Source of the DNA: an uncultured Saprospiraceae bacterium
Lineage (GTDB): Bacteria > Bacteroidota > Bacteroidia > Chitinophagales > Saprospiraceae
Direction of reading: 5' to 3'
Assembly: GCA_937864255.1 (NCBI GenBank)
Contig: CALMIT010000088.1
Span: 1-8,350, forward strand
DNA: 8,350 bases
The notes under the pieces: generated by a model
The model's input: the letters and a program-made list of their open reading frames with translations, nothing else
Databases searched by the model: none
What the model was told of the DNA's origin: nothing
In this document: one piece after another, positions 4,989 through 8,350 of the stretch
Layout of the letters: every line of letters begins with the position of its first letter
Position numbering within the stretch: position 1 is the stretch's first letter
Program-made: the position numbers and the translations under genes

Positions 4989-5924
4989 TTATTCCAAAAG
5001 TCCTCTGCCTTCCTTTTTAATTTTACCGTCCTTGTCAAGTTGCTTCATCAGGCGGTCTAAAATGCCGTTGATAAAATCCTTGCTCTTATCGGTACTGTAC
5101 AGTTTGGCGATTTCCACAAATTCATTCAGGGTTACTTTGGTAGGAATGGTAGGAAAATAAACCAGTTCGCAAACTGCCATTTTGAGCATTATCATATCTA
5201 GAATGGCGACCCTTTCCACATCCCAGTTTTGCAGCGTAGGCTCGATGAGCGCCAATAATTCGGCGTCTTTCATAAAAGTTATCTTCAGCAATTCTTCGCC
5301 AAATTCTTTTGTAGCTTCTTCTTCCGGCAGGTATTCTTCAAAAAATTTTCCGTCGGAGGGCAGCGCTTTGATGGTTTTTTTGACGGCGCCGATGAGGAGC
5401 GACTCGTCGTCGTACCAGGAAGGGAAAATACTTTCCATGAAGTCGTTGTAGGCTTCATTTTTCATACAAACCTTGAACAAATCCAGCAGCACGTCCCTGT
5501 CATCCTGCTCATTTGAGTCTGCTTTTTTAATGTATGCCAGGTATTCGTCAGATTTGGAAAATTCATTGTAAAAAAGCCGGGTGCTGTCGGCGTCTATCCT
5601 GCCTGTCAGGCCCCTTTGCTTCCAGACTTTTTCCAATTCCATATTTTTTTGAAGCGACTGCACGACCGGGTTGGTCCACAATTTTGGCGTAAAATTTTTA
5701 TCCTCGTCGGAAGGGAGCAGTTTGGACTGCCTTTTTTCAAGTTCCTTTAGCGCCTGCGCGGCTATTTTGTAAAGTTGCAGGATATTGAAAAGATAAATTT
5801 CATAGGATTTTTGCACGCTTTGATTATACCGGCTCACCGCATCTTTCAGTGTCAGGTTGGAGTCACGATTGAGTGCGTACAACACCTGCATCACTTTTAC
5901 ACGAATATTTCTTCTACTGAGCAT
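4989..5924 (-). CDS. nusB: Transcription antitermination factor NusB (long Bacteroidota form)
   Basis: NusB binds boxA RNA with NusE (S10) and helps RNA polymerase resist termination in rRNA operons. The N-terminus (MLSRRNIRVKVMQVLYALNRD) is the helix that typically opens the fold. The C-terminal NusB core holds WDVERVAILDMIMLKMAVCEL and the signature KVTLNEFVEIAKLYSTDKSK...FINGILDRL at residues 263-292. At 311 residues it is more than twice the E. coli protein (139); the extra length is a charged, mostly helical middle segment (about residues 45-200), as is normal for this phylum in my knowledge. The tail KDGKIKKEGRGLLE is basic. Its 3' end meets the amidase stop with 2 bp between them, so no gene can follow it in an operon. 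No consensus promoter was found upstream; TTTATTTG at 6000-5993 is one base off a -7 box but lacks a -33 element. Confidence 0.93.
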   Translation of the reverse strand: MLSRRNIRVKVMQVLYALNRDSNLTLKDAVSRYNQSVQKSYEIYLFNILQLYKIAAQALKELEKRQSKLLPSDEDKNFTPKLWTNPVVQSLQKNMELEKVWKQRGLTGRIDADSTRLFYNEFSKSDEYLAYIKKADSNEQDDRDVLLDLFKVCMKNEAYNDFMESIFPSWYDDESLLIGAVKKTIKALPSDGKFFEEYLPEEEATKEFGEELLKITFMKDAELLALIEPTLQNWDVERVAILDMIMLKMAVCELVYFPTIPTKVTLNEFVEIAKLYSTDKSKDFINGILDRLMKQLDKDGKIKKEGRGLLE

Positions 5925-6249
5925 AAAATTTCAAAAAGTCATTTCTGATTTAGGATGAAATCTTCCCGGAACCATTGCCGGCGAATCGGGGGCAAATAAA
6001 CTATTTTTTTTTTAAAGAACCCCTTTTGAGTAAAAGTTGACGATGCACCCGACTTCCATTTTTTCAAAACTTTATTATGGCATAAAATTTGGGACATGCA
6101 CTTTGCTACCCAGATTTTCACGTCGCAGCGAAAATAATTTTCTAAAAAAATCTGCTGCGCTCTCCCCCTCAATGGTTTTTTGCTCATGTAATACTTTCCT
6201 GATAGGTAAGCCTACCGGGACAGACACTCAACCAAAAACTATTTAGCGA
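5925..6249. other. Intergenic region between divergent nusB and the adhesin gene
   Basis: No convincing gene is present. A frame at 6037-6246 (69 codons) has unlikely composition and ends with TAG one codon before ATG 6250. Three structures are seen: TTGCC (5975-5979) with GGCAA (5991-5995), 8 bp before a T10 run at 6004-6013; a nested hairpin with CGCAGC (6124-6129) pairing GCTGCG (6154-6159) around GAAAA/TTTTC (6130-6134, 6138-6142); and TAGG/CCTA near 6204-6214. A poor promoter candidate for the adhesin is TTTG (6179-6182), then 20 bp, then TAGGTAAG (6203-6210). Confidence 0.45.
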
Positions 6250-8350
6250 ATGCTCAAAGATGCACAAACACAAAAGAGGGGTAATTTACCATTGATCGCC
6301 ATTGTTGGCACTTTCCTTTTTATTTTCCTTTTTCACACATCATTGGTCGGTTTTTCGCCGCTGTACACGATAGCGACCGCTGACGAAATCTGTAATAACG
6401 GCGTTGACGACGACGGCGACGGTTTGGTGGATAATACCGATCCCGATTGCCAGGCTACTGCCTGCTACACAGCTTCTCATTCGTATTACAAAGTCATTCT
6501 TTACCCGATGATACAAAATGCCAATGGGTCGGTGACGATAAAAGTAGCTGTACAAAATTTTAGAAACCGCGCTTTGTCGCATGTGCGCTTTGAATTGCCT
6601 TCGGGAGTCTCGGCCAGCGCGCCGGGCAGTACTTATCAGGGTATCAGAAATAATTATTCTATTGAAAATCCGAGTTCCAATCCTTACCGGAATATTAATT
6701 TCAATGTAATCGGCGAAGGCGTGAAAAACGGAAAAGCCGACGTGCTGGAATTCACGCTACCTGCCGGAGCGCCCATTTTGAGTACCATCCGAGTGGAGAT
6801 AAAAATGGGTTCTTCAAAATATTCCACCTCGCTTTCTACAAATAATTGTACGCCGGCAAATTGTACCAATGTAACCAACGCCGGACAAATCAATCTGGTC
6901 AGTTTTAATTGTAGTTCTGTCAATATCCAAAACCAGGTGGCAGCCACGGGCGGCTCCGGCACGCTCGAATACCGCTGGCAGCAGCGGACCTTTAGTGGTT
7001 CTTCCTGGTCTGACTGGACTACCATTGCAAACGCGAATGGCTCGGCTTTTTCTTCCGGCGCGATTTTACAACTCACAGAATTGCGGAGACAAAGCCGGAG
7101 AGCTACCTGCCAGGATTGGCTTAATTCCAATACTGTACAAATTTCCTTTACGGAAATATGTGACAACGGCATAGACGACGACTGCGACGGACTGATTGAT
7201 TGCTACGACCCCGACTGTTCGCAAACAACGCGATATAGCACGAACGTACCCATAACGATTTCTACGAGTTCGAGCGGTACTTATACTTCGATCTTGCCGA
7301 TTGCTGCAAACGGAATTATCAGAAAAGTGAGCGTCGTCGGTTTGGATATAGCGCACACTTATATTGATGATCTGATTATAAAATTAAGAAGCCCGTCGGG
7401 TACCGAGATCACGCTGCTCAACCGGATTTGCAGCAGTCAGGATAATATTTATGTCACCTTCGATCAGGATGCGACTTCGTCCAGTCTTCCATGCCCGCCC
7501 ACCTCGGGCGCTGCATATCGCCCTTATCAAAGCCTGTCTGCCTTCGTCGGCGAAAATGCTTCGGGCAACTGGACGCTTACTATTTCAGATTTGGCCAGTA
7601 ATGATGGTGGGCAATTAAAAAACTGGGGACTGGAAATTCACACCGAATGCCTGCCGCCCTGTCAAAATAATTTGCTTTCCAATCCAGGATTCGAATCAAA
7701 TACATCTAACTGGACGGTTAGTAACGGGAGTTATAACACGCCCAGCAGCTATGTAGTGGAAGGAAGCAAAATCGTCTGGATATATCCGAATTCTTCCGGT
7801 TCTACGGTTTCAATCCAGCAAGTTGTTACAGGCATTACGCCGGGACAGGTTTATCATTTGAGCTTTTTTGGCGGCACGCACAATCCGTCTTATCAGCACC
7901 GCGTCTTTATGGAATTTTTGAATAATTCGAATTCCGTGCTTTCCAGTGCTTACGTGGAGGTGGATCGCGACGTGGATATTTTGAGTTTATTGCAGTTGTA
8001 TTCATTGGAAGCCGCTGCACCCAGCGGTGCTACCAAGTTACGTATAAAAGGCACTGCCAACGGCGACTACCTGAAACTTGATCGTTTTTGCCTGCGCAAC
8101 AACAACCCTTGTGCGCTTTTTTCGGTAGCTGCCAGCAACGACGAAAACCTGTGCCTCGGCGGTACAGCTACGATTACCGCGACGCCTTCGGGTGGTTTGC
8201 AACCTTTTTCCTACAACTGGTCAAACGGTGCGGGCAGCGGAGCGTCGAGAGACGTGTCGCCGACGAGTTCCACTACTTACACGGTGACAGCGACCGATGC
8301 TGCCGGTTGTGCAGCCACCGATCAGGTCGCTATAAGTGTAATAAATTGTA
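6250..8350 (+). CDS. Large secreted multidomain adhesin-like protein, N-terminal 700 residues (open at window end)
   Basis: One frame runs without a stop from ATG 6250 to the window end (700 codons). An in-frame TAG at 6244 fixes the start. A charged N-region and hydrophobic stretch (14-36) end in ATA at 42-44, a good signal-peptidase site. Domains in order: metal-binding motif EICNNGVDDDGDGL...DPDC (46-69); an unrecognised beta-rich module (70-190); an Ig-like module with LEYRWQQ and RRATC (191-301); a second motif EICDNGIDDDCDGLIDCYDP (302 onward, to 325), like MopE-type calcium/copper-binding repeats; a proprotein-convertase P domain (about 326-466, ending GNWTLTISDLASNDGGQLKNW); a carbohydrate-binding-like jelly roll opening NPGFESNTSNW (478-620); and a PKD/Ig-like repeat (622-700) that seems to begin again. 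No catalytic domain is seen yet. A type IX sorting domain would be expected at the unseen C-terminus. Role in attachment or polysaccharide binding is inferred. Confidence 0.88.
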   Translation, partial: MLKDAQTQKRGNLPLIAIVGTFLFIFLFHTSLVGFSPLYTIATADEICNNGVDDDGDGLVDNTDPDCQATACYTASHSYYKVILYPMIQNANGSVTIKVAVQNFRNRALSHVRFELPSGVSASAPGSTYQGIRNNYSIENPSSNPYRNINFNVIGEGVKNGKADVLEFTLPAGAPILSTIRVEIKMGSSKYSTSLSTNNCTPANCTNVTNAGQINLVSFNCSSVNIQNQVAATGGSGTLEYRWQQRTFSGSSWSDWTTIANANGSAFSSGAILQLTELRRQSRRATCQDWLNSNTVQISFTEICDNGIDDDCDGLIDCYDPDCSQTTRYSTNVPITISTSSSGTYTSILPIAANGIIRKVSVVGLDIAHTYIDDLIIKLRSPSGTEITLLNRICSSQDNIYVTFDQDATSSSLPCPPTSGAAYRPYQSLSAFVGENASGNWTLTISDLASNDGGQLKNWGLEIHTECLPPCQNNLLSNPGFESNTSNWTVSNGSYNTPSSYVVEGSKIVWIYPNSSGSTVSIQQVVTGITPGQVYHLSFFGGTHNPSYQHRVFMEFLNNSNSVLSSAYVEVDRDVDILSLLQLYSLEAAAPSGATKLRIKGTANGDYLKLDRFCLRNNNPCALFSVAASNDENLCLGGTATITATPSGGLQPFSYNWSNGAGSGASRDVSPTSSTTYTVTATDAAGCAATDQVAISVINC

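Noticed and set aside
5975..6013. Hairpin plus T10 as an intrinsic terminator
   Set aside because: The T run begins 8 bases after the stem, the stem is only 5 clean pairs, and no plus-strand gene ends nearby.
6037..6246. 69-codon plus-strand frame just upstream of and in frame with the adhesin
   Set aside because: It has no signal peptide, family resemblance or ribosome-site support, and its composition looks random. The adhesin has its own complete signal peptide from ATG 6250, so the TAG at 6244 need not be a broken gene.
6340..7356. Minus-strand open frames at 6340-6582, 6684-7172 and 7066-7356
   Set aside because: They are antisense to the clear multidomain coding frame. Their VAVVV-type segments are only the reverse of the DDDGDG-type codons.

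Overview
The window looks like a contig end from a member of the Bacteroidota, probably near the Saprospiria. Three things point there: promoter-like sites of the Bacteroidota type (TTTG, about 20 bp, TAnnTTTG) instead of sigma70 boxes; a long (311-residue) NusB and a dihydroorotase with the phylum's DDQVHFREPG metal-site variant; and a large secreted protein with EICxNGxDDDxDGL...DPDC metal-binding motifs, which are common in Saprospiraceae surface proteins. No mobile element, tRNA, rRNA or CRISPR array was found.

Layout. Positions 1-294 (minus) hold the N-terminal third of dihydroorotase; the outermost 50 bases look corrupted. Positions 295-919 are non-coding and hold a near-perfect Bacteroidota promoter (585-616), followed by about 300 nt of leader with several inverted repeats, some mutually exclusive and one burying the next start codon. 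Positions 920-1912 (plus) encode a secreted right-handed beta-helix protein with five 29-30-residue repeats, followed by two terminators. Positions 2141-2959 (plus) encode a class I SAM-dependent methyltransferase; the open frame runs upstream through the second terminator, so the real start is the internal ATG. Positions 2998-3657 (minus) encode a solitary CcmB-like heme-export membrane subunit. Positions 3751-4986 (plus) encode a secreted Amidase_3 N-acetylmuramoyl-L-alanine amidase. Positions 4989-5924 (minus) encode NusB, ending 2 bp from the amidase stop. Positions 5925-6249 are non-coding. From 6250 to the window end runs one uninterrupted plus-strand frame of at least 700 codons: the N-terminal part of a large multidomain secreted adhesin-like protein with two metal-binding motifs, Ig-like modules, a proprotein-convertase-type P domain and a carbohydrate-binding-like jelly roll.

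The genes do not form one pathway or operon; almost every neighbouring pair is convergent or divergent, so each seems to be its own transcription unit. Housekeeping functions (pyrimidine synthesis, cytochrome c maturation, wall hydrolysis, rRNA antitermination) alternate with two cell-surface genes (beta-helix protein and adhesin). The most unusual non-coding signal is the structured leader upstream of the beta-helix gene. The RNA-structure proposals were read by eye and no folding energy was computed.
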